14,571 nt of DNA from UBA7374 sp965660635 (GCA_965660635.1 CBFIAS010000043.1:1-14571); one strand, 5' to 3'. Shown: positions 7,687 to 13,685, counted from the first letter of the stretch. Translations and numbers: made by a program. Notes: generated by a model from the sequence alone, not told the origin.

Positions 7687-8762
7687 AAGCGGTTCCGCCA
7701 GCGGAGCATGACGGATCCGAAGCTGTGGTGCTTGTGTTGGCCCTTGAATTCGTTGGTGCGGAGGGTGTTGGAGAGGCTCAGGTCGAAGGCGCTCCAGCGC
7801 AACTGGATGCCGATGAGCCATTCGCCGACGAAGTTCCTTGATTGGGCGGTGTCCTCGCTGTCGCGGAAGACGGGCCCGTCGAGGGTGATGTCGTGCAGCA
7901 CGAAGGTTCCCCGCAGGCCGGTGAATCCGAGAAGGGAGAAGGCTTTCCTGCCCGGGGGATCCTCGCGGAAGAAGGCGGCCCCGTAGCTGCCCAGTTGGAC
8001 TCTCGGGGTGGAGTAGGTGGGGGGCAGGTTGTAGCCGAAGCGGACGAGTGTGCCGATGTGGGCGTTGGTTCTGAAGTTGCCGCCGGCCATGCCCCACTCT
8101 CCGTAGCCGTCAGTCTCAAACTGGCCGGGTGTGCCGTGTTCGAGTATTTCGAGGCGGCGCTTGTGGTCGAAGTGCAGGTTGACCGTGATTTCCTGCGGCA
8201 CCTGGCTTTCCCAGCCCTGGAATAGCGGGCTGTTGCTGATGTTTTCATGCACCCAGTCCTGGGTGTCCTCGGCCAGGCTGGTGTCTCCGGTGGTGCCGAG
8301 TGAGAGGGTGATGCCGCTGGTGGAGTCGTCGTTCATCGCTTGCAGGGAGAACTCCATGCCGAGCCAGCCGGCGTAGGGTCGCTCGTCCGGGGGCGGGATT
8401 GCCGGGCGGGGGTCCCGCGGGGTGTACATGAGCTGGGTCAGGCCGATGCCCCAGGCGTGGCGAAGCGACCCGCGGTCACTCAGGCGGATGTCTCCTCCGG
8501 GGCTGTCACGGCCTGCACCGGCGAGCCGACGAAGGGGATCCTTGAGCCTTCCTTGCGGGGTTTCTCCGGAGGGGAATTCCCGTTGGAAGGCGATGCGGGC
8601 CCCATTGGTGTAGTCCTGATCGGTGCCAGTCATGATCAGGTCGTTGTCCCATTGCAGGATGGTCTGCCATTTCGGGGTGCTGGCCTGGCCCGGGCTGTTC
8701 GCGCTGGCGGTGTGGAGCAGGCCTGTGAGCGCGATGAGCAGGAGGCGGAAGCAGGGGTTCAT
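7683..8762 (-). CDS. LpxR-like outer-membrane lipid A deacylase (DUF2219 family)
   Basis: Predicted outer-membrane beta-barrel related to Salmonella LpxR, which removes the 3'-acyloxyacyl chain of lipid A. A signal peptide spans about residues 1-21 (hydrophobic LLLIALTGLL, cleavage after ASA). Family hallmarks are WDND (38-41, equivalent to the Asn-Asp catalytic pair), DYTNG (50-54), DERPYAGW (126-133) and QDWVH (168-172), whose His172 matches the LpxR catalytic histidine. The protein ends in an aromatic (WRNRF), as barrel proteins do. At 359 residues it is slightly longer than LpxR. It lies 23 bp downstream of the short-chain dehydrogenase on the same strand, so the two may be co-transcribed. 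Substrate specificity cannot be read from the sequence. Confidence 0.88.
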   Translation of the reverse strand: MNPCFRLLLIALTGLLHTASANSPGQASTPKWQTILQWDNDLIMTGTDQDYTNGARIAFQREFPSGETPQGRLKDPLRRLAGAGRDSPGGDIRLSDRGSLRHAWGIGLTQLMYTPRDPRPAIPPPDERPYAGWLGMEFSLQAMNDDSTSGITLSLGTTGDTSLAEDTQDWVHENISNSPLFQGWESQVPQEITVNLHFDHKRRLEILEHGTPGQFETDGYGEWGMAGGNFRTNAHIGTLVRFGYNLPPTYSTPRVQLGSYGAAFFREDPPGRKAFSLLGFTGLRGTFVLHDITLDGPVFRDSEDTAQSRNFVGEWLIGIQLRWSAFDLSLSNTLRTNEFKGQHKHHSFGSVMLRWRNRF

Positions 8763-8786
8763 GGCAATGCCAGGGCGGGGGGTGGG

Positions 8787-9518
8787 TTATTCTTCGGCCT
8801 CGATGATGTCTTCTGCGAACCTCCGGTAGGCGCCCCCGAAGAGTTGGGCGAACTTGTCGGGAAAGAGATGGAACTCGCCTTTTTTCAGGCTTTCAACGAT
8901 GGCTTCCGAGACGACTTCGGCGGCTTCTCCCTGGCCGGCCATGCCTGCTTGGCGGGCCATGTCTGTCTCGATCGGGCCGGGATGCACGCTGAGCAGGGCG
9001 GTGTTTTGCCCGGCGAAGGAACGGCGCAGGGATTGGGTGAACGAGTAGGCGGCTGCCTTGCTTGCGCAGTAAGTGGCGAAGTCGTCGAAACTGGCCAGTG
9101 AGGCGATCGAGTTTACCTGGACGAAGGCGCCGCCGCCGTTGGCGCGGAGGACGGGGGCAAAAGCCCGGGCCATGCGGAGCAGGGCGTACACGTTGACTTC
9201 CAGTTCTTCTTGGAAGGAATCGATGACGTTCTCATCGGTGACGCGTGTCTGGTTGAGCAAGCCCGCGTTGGAGACTACGATCTCGACATCGGCGGCCGCC
9301 TTGGCCGCGGCCTGGATGGTCTCCGGCTGGTTGTAATCGATGACCAGCGGGGCTATCGCATCGCCGTGGCGGCTGACTAGTTCCGCGGCTTTGTCCAACG
9401 AGCGGACGCCGGCATAGATTTTTGCCGACCCGTGGTGCAGAAAGCTTTCGACGATGGCCAGGCCAATTCCGCGGTTGGCTCCAGTGACCAGACAGACACG
9501 ATCTTTTATTTCATTCAT
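8787..9518 (-). CDS. Short-chain dehydrogenase/reductase
   Basis: NAD(P)-dependent oxidoreductase of the classical SDR type, probably cytoplasmic; the substrate is unknown. From the chosen start the 243 residues show the cofactor-binding glycine motif TGANRGIG (12-19), NAG (84-86), catalytic Ser137 and the YCASK active site (Tyr150, Lys154), followed by HPGPIETDM (179-187). An arginine just after the first glycine motif favours NADPH, but weakly. The frame runs upstream to 9611, but the ATG at 9516-9518 gives the family N-terminus (short segment, then VCLVTGA). The extra 31 residues look non-coding. It is divergent from the TonB receptor, with a small inverted repeat shortly upstream, and probably forms an operon with the LpxR-like gene. 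Confidence 0.93.
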   Translation of the reverse strand: MNEIKDRVCLVTGANRGIGLAIVESFLHHGSAKIYAGVRSLDKAAELVSRHGDAIAPLVIDYNQPETIQAAAKAAADVEIVVSNAGLLNQTRVTDENVIDSFQEELEVNVYALLRMARAFAPVLRANGGGAFVQVNSIASLASFDDFATYCASKAAAYSFTQSLRRSFAGQNTALLSVHPGPIETDMARQAGMAGQGEAAEVVSEAIVESLKKGEFHLFPDKFAQLFGGAYRRFAEDIIEAEE

Positions 9519-9538
9519 GGTAATCGCTGCATTCAGAA

Positions 9539-9552
9539 TGTAACTACTTACA
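9539..9552. promoter_or_regulatory. Possible operator upstream of the SDR gene
   Basis: TGTAA-CTAC-TTACA is a perfect 5-bp inverted repeat with a 4-bp centre, 20-34 bp upstream of the SDR start codon. Its size and position suit a dimeric repressor such as TetR or MarR, but no regulator gene is present in the window, and short repeats of this kind can arise by chance. Confidence 0.3.
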
Positions 9553-9642
9553 CGATCTACAGGATCTTCCTCAGCACTACAATACCTGTATTCGCTTGTT
9601 TCACAGGGCAAAGGAGTGCCAAGAAAAATTCGGAATAGGGGC

Positions 9643-9697
9643 TTGACAGGCTCCTTAGTTGAGATTGGATCTCGTTTGCATTAACTAAAAACTGCAA
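9643..9697 (+). promoter_or_regulatory. Possible promoter and operator region of the TonB receptor
   Basis: A consensus -35 box TTGACA lies at 9643-9648, but the hexamer 17 bp on is a poor -10. Immediately downstream are nested inverted repeats: GAGAT-TGG-ATCTC (9661-9673), enclosed by TTAGTT (9655-9660) and AACTAA (9683-9688), and TTGCA/TGCAA (9676-9680, 9693-9697). Such symmetry would suit a metal- or siderophore-responsive regulator. No convincing Fur box consensus was found. The receptor ATG at 9729 has no Shine-Dalgarno sequence. Confidence 0.35.
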
Positions 9698-9728
9698 CTG
9701 AGTCGCAATATCATAAAATAACCGATAC

Positions 9729-11849
9729 ATGAAAACAACTACCCGTAGTTTTACACAGACTGCCTCGCTGAAGTCCCTGACTTTGGCGGGCTTCTATTTG
9801 TCACTGGCCTTCTCATCTGCGATGGCGCAAAGTGCTGCCGGGCAAGGCGAGGAAGAAGTTTATAATTTGGACGACTATGTCGTCGTGGCAGATTCTCTCT
9901 ACATGGATCAGGTCAACGCGTTGAAAACGCCGACACCGATCATCGATGTGCCGCAGAGCTTATCGATCACGACTGCTGAGGATATCTCGCTCCGCGGCTT
10001 CTCTGGCATCGGTGACATCATCGACTACACGCCGGGCGTGACCATGTCGCAGGGGGAAGGCCACCGTGACGCGGTTGTCTTTCGCGGGGTGCGCTCCACC
10101 GCCGACTTCTTTGTCGATGGTGTGCGTGACGACGTGCAATACTACCGCCCGCTCTACAATGTAGAGCAGGTTGAGATCCTGCGTGGCCCGAACGCCCTGT
10201 TCTTTGGGCGCGGCGGTGCTGGCGGCATCCTCAACCGGGTGATGAAAAAGGGTGTGGCCGGGGAGGAATTCAAAGGATACTCCCTGAGCCTCGACACCTT
10301 TGGGGGAGCGGTCGCCCAAATCGACAGCAACTTTGCCATCAATGAAGATTCCGCCTTCCGGGTGAACGCTTACTTTGAGACCTTTGACAACCACCGCGAC
10401 TTCTACGAAGGGGAGGCCTATGGCGTGAACCCGACTGCGCGGTTCCGATTGAGTGAGCAGACTGTGCTGGATGTCTCGTACGAGTACCTTGATCACGAGC
10501 GCTTCATCGACCGCGGCATCCCCACGGCAAACGGCGAGCCGGTCGATGCGCTGAAGGACATCGTCTTTGGCGATCCTGAGTTGAACGAATCAACACTCGA
10601 AGCGCACATCCTACGCGCTTCGCTGCAGCACACGTTCACCGACACGTTGAAGGCCAACCTCAGCGCTGCCTACGGCGACTACGACAAGGTTTACCAGAAC
10701 CTCTACGCATCTGCTTACAATGCGGCAACCAACGTGGTTACGCTGGACGGCTATGTGGACACAACCAATCGTCAGAATGCGGTACTCTCGGGCAATCTGG
10801 TCGGCGAGTTTGAAACCGGCGACATCGCGCACACGATTATTGTGGGTGCCGAGTATCTCGACACAGAGTCCCAGCAGGATCGATACACCGATGTGTGGTC
10901 TGGCTCCGGCTCAAATCAATTTATTGCCACGGATCCGCTTACCATTGGTGGAAGGGGAACCGATTCGGACGGAAATGCAACTGCAGTGCGCTTCTCAACA
11001 TTGAACGACAACACGACTGCTGACCTGTCCGTTTACTCACTCTATTTGCAGGACGAGATCGAGCTGGCGGAGTCCCTTCAACTGGTCCTCGGCGCGCGTT
11101 TCGACAGCTTCGAAATCGATGTTACCGATCATAAGCCAGGCGGCACAAACGGCAGCAGCAAGGACGAGGAAGTCACGCCACGCGCGGGCATCGTCTACAA
11201 GCCGGAGGAGAACATCTCCCTCTACGCCAGCTACAGCGAGACCTTCCTGCCGCAAAGCGGGGAGCAATACGCCAACCTTGGCGATAAAGGCTTGGATCCG
11301 GACGAGTTCACCAACCTGGAAGCCGGCGTGAAGTGGGACTTTGCGGAAGCGCTGAGCCTAACGGCCGCTATTTTCCAGATCGACCAGGATATTGTGCAGG
11401 ATGATGGAAACGGAGGATCCGAGACGCTCAATAATGAGATTAACGGATTGGAGACCCAAGTCCGGGGATATTTGAGTGATCGCTGGTTCCTGACTGCCGG
11501 TTTCAGCTATCTCGATGCGGAACTGGACGATGGTGGAACACCCCGCGAGATCCCCGAGCACATGGTCTCCATCTGGAATCACTACCAGGTAACCAACAAG
11601 CTGGGCCTAGGCTTGGGAGCAATCTACCAGAGTGAGAGCAAGATGACAAATTCGGACAACAGCCCGGAGCTGCCCGATTTCATTCGCTTCGATGCCGCCG
11701 CCTATTATCAAATCGATGACGGGTTGCGTCTGCAGCTCAACATCGAGAACCTGTTCGACGAGGACTACTACCCGAGCGCGCACAGCACGCACCAGGCGAC
11801 TGTAGGCGCTCCGATCAACGCACGCTTTGCAGTCGTCGGACGCTTCTAA
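9729..11849 (+). CDS. TonB-dependent siderophore receptor
   Basis: Outer-membrane receptor that takes up an iron-siderophore or similar ligand using TonB energy. The signal peptide ends near residue 33 (LAFSSAMA, then Q). A TonB-box-like acidic stretch follows (EEEVYNLDDYVVVA, 41-54). The plug domain has DVPQSLSI (73-80), FRGVRSTADFFVDGVRDD (118-135) and the strongly diagnostic EILRGPNALFFGRGGAGG (149-166). The barrel contains repeated LQDEIELAESLQLVLGAR-like strands, SLYASYSETFLPQ, and a terminal RFAVVGRF with C-terminal Phe. The 706 residues are typical of the FhuE/FpvA-like class, without the extra N-terminal signalling domain of transducers. No siderophore biosynthesis or ABC genes are adjacent; the divergent SDR is not obviously linked. 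The gene is followed by a strong terminator. The ligand cannot be named. Confidence 0.95.
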   Translation: MKTTTRSFTQTASLKSLTLAGFYLSLAFSSAMAQSAAGQGEEEVYNLDDYVVVADSLYMDQVNALKTPTPIIDVPQSLSITTAEDISLRGFSGIGDIIDYTPGVTMSQGEGHRDAVVFRGVRSTADFFVDGVRDDVQYYRPLYNVEQVEILRGPNALFFGRGGAGGILNRVMKKGVAGEEFKGYSLSLDTFGGAVAQIDSNFAINEDSAFRVNAYFETFDNHRDFYEGEAYGVNPTARFRLSEQTVLDVSYEYLDHERFIDRGIPTANGEPVDALKDIVFGDPELNESTLEAHILRASLQHTFTDTLKANLSAAYGDYDKVYQNLYASAYNAATNVVTLDGYVDTTNRQNAVLSGNLVGEFETGDIAHTIIVGAEYLDTESQQDRYTDVWSGSGSNQFIATDPLTIGGRGTDSDGNATAVRFSTLNDNTTADLSVYSLYLQDEIELAESLQLVLGARFDSFEIDVTDHKPGGTNGSSKDEEVTPRAGIVYKPEENISLYASYSETFLPQSGEQYANLGDKGLDPDEFTNLEAGVKWDFAEALSLTAAIFQIDQDIVQDDGNGGSETLNNEINGLETQVRGYLSDRWFLTAGFSYLDAELDDGGTPREIPEHMVSIWNHYQVTNKLGLGLGAIYQSESKMTNSDNSPELPDFIRFDAAAYYQIDDGLRLQLNIENLFDEDYYPSAHSTHQATVGAPINARFAVVGRF

Positions 11850-11874
11850 TTTGATTTAGACACAGACAACACGG

Positions 11875-11908
11875 AACCACGGGGTCATCGCCCCGTGGTT
11901 TATTGTTT
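11875..11908 (+). terminator. Rho-independent terminator after the TonB receptor
   Basis: A perfect 10-bp inverted repeat, AACCACGGGG (11875-11884) and CCCCGTGGTT (11891-11900), encloses the hexaloop TCATCG and is followed by the T-rich TATTGTTT. It begins 25 bp past the receptor stop codon. Confidence 0.9.
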
Positions 11909-11971
11909 CCCGCGGGCGTCGTTTTTGAACGTTGACGCGACCGCGCAGTTTTAGAAGCTATCGTCTTCTTT

Positions 11972-12046
11972 GCTCCCGTAGTTCAATGGATAGAGCGGCG
12001 GTCTCCGAAGCCGCAAATCTGGGTTCGAATCCCGGCGGGAGCACCA
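11972..12046 (+). tRNA. tRNA-Arg (anticodon CCG), CCA encoded
   Basis: A complete cloverleaf can be drawn. The acceptor stem GCTCCCG pairs with CGGGAGC, and the D-stem is GTTC/GAGC. The anticodon stem GCGGT/GCCGC carries the loop CTCCGAA, giving anticodon CCG, which reads CGG (arginine). The T-arm is CTGGG-TTCGAAT-CCCGG with a 4-base variable region, then discriminator A and an encoded CCA. A palindromic repeat starts at the next base, and the lower-GC accessory block begins here, as is common at tRNA integration sites. Confidence 0.96.
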
Positions 12047-12107
12047 GCCTTTGCATGAGCGATGCGATAGACGAAGGCGGACTCTACACCCATTACGATC
12101 GCTCATG
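12047..12107 (+). repeat. Palindromic repeat copy A, directly after tRNA-Arg
   Basis: Starts at the base after the tRNA CCA. GCCTTTGC (12048-12055) faces CGAAGGC (12072-12078), and a perfect 10-bp pair, CATGAGCGAT (12054-12063) and ATCGCTCATG (12098-12107), overlaps it, so two alternative hairpins are possible. About 23 of the first 32 bases match copies B and C when aligned from GCC to GGC. The ACTCTAC at 12081 recurs in copy B at 12707. No protein is encoded. Confidence 0.65.
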
Positions 12108-12256
12108 ACTACGGCTTGGCATGCCTGAACGCGAATGTACATGCGTCTATATTCTTAGGAGTGAATCAGATCCCTGAGCACGCTACGCCGGATGAACGAA
12201 GGATCTGAAGGCCCGCTTGGCGAAGCGCAACTCCGGGAGCGTGACGCATACTTCAA
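12108..12256. other. Palindrome-dense non-coding stretch
   Basis: No credible gene is present. Visible inverted repeats are GGCATGCC (12118-12125), TCAGATCC (12166-12173) with GGATCTGA (12201-12208), and the tetraloop hairpin CGCTT-GGCG-AAGCG (12214-12227). The left half of a palindrome interrupted by the following mobile element, CATACTT, is at 12247-12253. The density of paired segments suggests a structured repeat or RNA rather than random spacer. Confidence 0.4.
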
Positions 12257-12492
12257 CCCGGATTATGCAATAGGATGAGCAAGGTGCTCGGCAACTGAAG
12301 GCTGAGGGAGTCCCGACTTTGTCGGGGTGACCGCTAGCCTGACAGGCAGCCACGTGCCTTGGTCGCCTAAGGAATTTTTAAGCACCCTGTTGGCGGGCAC
12401 ATTTTTAATGCGATGCATTAGAAATGTGCCTGATAGGAAGACACTTACAAAGAGAAGTCTGTTGCTTAAAAAGTCCGTTTGCATAATTCGGG
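12257..12492. mobile_element. 236-bp MITE-like element
   Basis: The ends are 19-bp inverted repeats, CCCGGATTATGCAATAGGA on the left (12257-12275) and CCCGAATTATGCAAACGGA read inward from the right (12474-12492), matching at 16 of 19 positions. The 5-bp sequence TTCAA is repeated at 12252-12256 and 12493-12497 as a target duplication. Removing the element and one copy restores CATACTTCAAAGTATG, a perfect 7-bp-armed palindrome, which independently supports these borders. It encodes no transposase. Internal hairpins include GAGCA-AGG-TGCTC (12277-12289), CCCGAC-TTT-GTCGGG (12312-12326) and the large fold at 12371-12476. The ends resemble those of IS1380-type elements, but that assignment is from memory and tentative. 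Confidence 0.75.
12371..12476 (+). other. Three-way-junction fold inside the MITE-like element
   Basis: The closing stem pairs 12371-12384 with 12463-12476 (13 of 14). Hairpin 1 pairs 12386-12392 with 12431-12437 and, after a 3-base bulge, 12396-12411 with 12415-12430 around the loop GAT. Hairpin 2 pairs 12439-12446 with 12455-12460 across a 2-base bulge. Nearly every base is in or beside a helix. All four non-Watson-Crick pairs inside hairpin 1 are G-U on the plus strand, which would be A-C on the other, favouring a plus-strand RNA. No promoter or partner protein was found, and a DNA role in transposition is equally possible. Confidence 0.45.
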
Positions 12493-12503
12493 TTCAAAGT
12501 ATG

Positions 12504-12651
12504 TTCCCTGGCGCATGGAAACTGCCATCTGCTTTCGATCCACCGTGAAGGCTCGCGAATTCGAGAAATACTTGAAGTCCGGTTCCGGGCGCGAATTTGC
12601 CAGACGGCATTTTTAGCCGATGAGCAATTTGCTGGGTTCTGGTTACTTGGT
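12504..12651. other. Non-coding stretch between the MITE-like element and repeat copy B
   Basis: Nothing that looks like a gene is seen. The right half of the split palindrome ends at 12503. CTGGGTTC at 12632-12639, 20 bp before copy B, matches the T-arm of the tRNA-Arg (12019-12026) and could be a very decayed tRNA end, but eight bases are too few to claim it. Confidence 0.35.
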
Positions 12652-12713
12652 GCCTTCGCGATGGGCGCAGTGACTAGCGAAGGCTGCGCGTGAATGGTGA
12701 GCCTGCACTCTAC
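12652..12713 (+). repeat. Palindromic repeat copy B
   Basis: GCCTTCGC (12652-12659) and GCGAAGGC (12677-12684) form a perfect 8-bp stem. GCGCAG/CTGCGC (12665-12670, 12684-12689) is an alternative stem. Bases 12652-12700 match copy C (13365-13412) at all but about five positions, including one extra G here. After a block missing from copy A it rejoins that copy at ACTCTAC (12707-12713). Confidence 0.7.
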
Positions 12714-13231
12714 GTGCCGCGCTTGAAGTTGCCCGGAAGAACACACTTTCTCATGTACAAAGTCTCTAAAAGAAGGTGTTCATGAGGGCAAAGGGTTCGC
12801 TTGTAGCAGTAGATCTTTTCCGAGCGGGATGAATCATCCTCAAACGTGCAATTCGCCAGAGGATGCGTGTGGGCGCATTGGAGGCAGAAGCCTTCGGTAT
12901 TGTTTTCCCGGATAAAACGATGCACGTGTGCATCGATATTTCTCCATTCCTGAGGTAGCCTCAGGATATTCACGTCATGTGAGTCGGAGTCTATAAACCA
13001 CTCAACTAGGCGACCGTCGAGGATGTGCGTGTTGTCCGTACAGGGAAAAACATCCTTTAGCATCAGGCCAAAATCGCGGGCACCAAAAGTGAAGCTTCCC
13101 CATGTGCGCTGCCCGGTTTCTGATCTGTGTTGTTGGTATTTTATTCGACGGGTCGCGACGGGCCAACTGAACTCGCGCAGATCTTTTCCGGCACTTCCGC
13201 CTGAAAGGAATCTCAAACCGTGCATTCTCAT
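12710..13231 (-). CDS. Hypothetical protein, 173 residues
   Basis: Not recognised. The frame is the longest in an otherwise gene-poor block and has a believable soluble composition: aromatic-rich N-terminal half (WGSFTFGARDFGLMLKDVF, 45-63), an acidic middle, and cysteines and histidines clustered towards the end (CLQCAHTHPLANC, 116-128, then CYK and CPHEH), which could bind zinc. No signal peptide or membrane segment is seen. A second ATG two codons downstream is an alternative start; neither has a Shine-Dalgarno sequence. A fair minus-strand promoter lies at 13252-13279. The stop codon falls inside the tail of repeat copy B, so the C-terminus may have been reshaped by it. It could also be a chance frame. 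Confidence 0.42.
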   Translation of the reverse strand: MRMHGLRFLSGGSAGKDLREFSWPVATRRIKYQQHRSETGQRTWGSFTFGARDFGLMLKDVFPCTDNTHILDGRLVEWFIDSDSHDVNILRLPQEWRNIDAHVHRFIRENNTEGFCLQCAHTHPLANCTFEDDSSRSEKIYCYKRTLCPHEHLLLETLYMRKCVLPGNFKRGT

Positions 13232-13251
13232 GGAATAAACATACGTTCACT

Positions 13252-13279
13252 CTTATGTGCTTTTCAAACTTTTTGTCCA
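13252..13279 (-). promoter_or_regulatory. Candidate promoter for the 173-residue frame
   Basis: On the minus strand TGGACA (-35, five of six to consensus) is followed after 16 bp by CATAAG (-10, four of six), about 20 bp before the ATG at 13231. The spacer is A-rich. This would give a short leader. Confidence 0.3.
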
Positions 13280-13337
13280 ATGGATTTGCCCGGTTCAGGT
13301 GCTTGGCGCCTACCGGTAATGAATCAGCCTCACCGAG

Positions 13338-13364
13338 ACCGTAAATCCCAGTTCGAATCTACCA
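13338..13364 (+). pseudogene. Relic of a tRNA 3' end
   Basis: AAATC (13343-13347), GTTCGAATC (13351-13359) and ACCAGCCTT (13361-13369) reproduce in order the variable loop, T-loop and CCA-plus-repeat junction of the tRNA-Arg at 12015-12051. The acceptor strand is deleted and the T-stem is broken, so no cloverleaf can form. It sits directly before repeat copy C, as the intact tRNA sits before copy A. It could derive from another tRNA species. Confidence 0.5.
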
Positions 13365-13422
13365 GCCTTCGCATGGGCGCAGTGACTAGCAAAAGCTGCT
13401 CGTGAATGGTGATATGCGCCAT
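13365..13422 (+). repeat. Palindromic repeat copy C
   Basis: Bases 13365-13412 align with copy B at 12652-12700. The stem GCCTTCGC/GCAAAAGC is weakened here. A longer-range stem with one bulge, ATGGGCGCA (13373-13381) with TGCGCCAT (13415-13422), occupies the place of the 10-bp stem in copy A with a different sequence, which would be compensatory change if the copies are homologous. Confidence 0.65.
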
Positions 13423-13463
13423 TCTCATGGGTCATCCAGACTTGCAAAGGGGGTTCCGAGTGT

Positions 13464-13685
13464 TTGATTTCAGCTATTGTGAGTCGCAAGGAAACAGCTG
13501 TTCAGGATGAAGAATCAAAGCGCGGAAAGGTGTTTGCTGGGGATGTGGACATTCGTAAGAAGGCAAGAGCCGTTCGCGTTCCAACTGCATCCACCAGTCG
13601 GGCTTTGAATCAAGCCAAGACCGGAGAAGGCAAGCGTTACGAAGGCATAGATAGCTTCAAGGCAGACTTGAAGTCATGGAGCTAG
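13464..13685 (+). CDS. Antitoxin-like protein, RelB/DinJ-type C-terminus
   Basis: Encodes 73 residues just before, and overlapping by 10 bp, a YafQ-like toxin, the usual antitoxin-first order. The end, ALNQAKTGEGKRYEGIDSF (47-65) and then KADLKS, fits the toxin-binding C-termini of RelB/DinJ-like antitoxins. The first 45 residues are basic and polar and show no ribbon-helix-helix pattern, so DNA binding and autoregulation may be lost. The TTG at 13464 is chosen because AAAGGGGG (13446-13453) is a good Shine-Dalgarno sequence 10 bp upstream, one of the few in this window. A GTG at 13479 is the alternative. Base composition is clearly lower in GC than the housekeeping genes. Confidence 0.6.
   Translation: MISAIVSRKETAVQDEESKRGKVFAGDVDIRKKARAVRVPTASTSRALNQAKTGEGKRYEGIDSFKADLKSWS

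Noticed and set aside
9519..9611. N-terminal extension of the SDR gene to 9611
   Set aside because: The extra residues do not resemble the SDR family, and the inner ATG at 9518 places the cofactor motif at the usual distance from the N-terminus.
9650..9728. Fur box upstream of the TonB receptor
   Set aside because: AT-rich fragments such as ATATCATAAAATAA occur, but no 19-bp site resembles the inverted GATAAT repeat well enough.
11951..12142. Minus-strand frame of 63 codons with the segment RRDSNPDLRLRRPPLYPLNYG
   Set aside because: It is the antisense of the tRNA-Arg plus repeat A. This SNPDLRLRRP-like peptide is a well-known false gene produced by reading tRNA genes backwards.
12371..12476. 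Integron attC recombination site
   Set aside because: The fold is palindromic, but no RYYYAAC and GTTRRRY core pair occupies the expected positions and no integrase gene is present.
12405..12746. Minus-strand frame of 113 codons
   Set aside because: It crosses the MITE-like end and repeat copy B, has Ser/Arg/Asn-rich low-order composition and no start signal.
13002..13280. Minus-strand frame of 92 codons overlapping the 173-residue frame
   Set aside because: It is very basic, shares the region with a longer frame of better composition, and has no supporting motif.
12047..13422. CRISPR array
   Set aside because: The three repeat copies are irregularly spaced (about 605 and 713 bp apart) and differ from each other; there are no cas genes.
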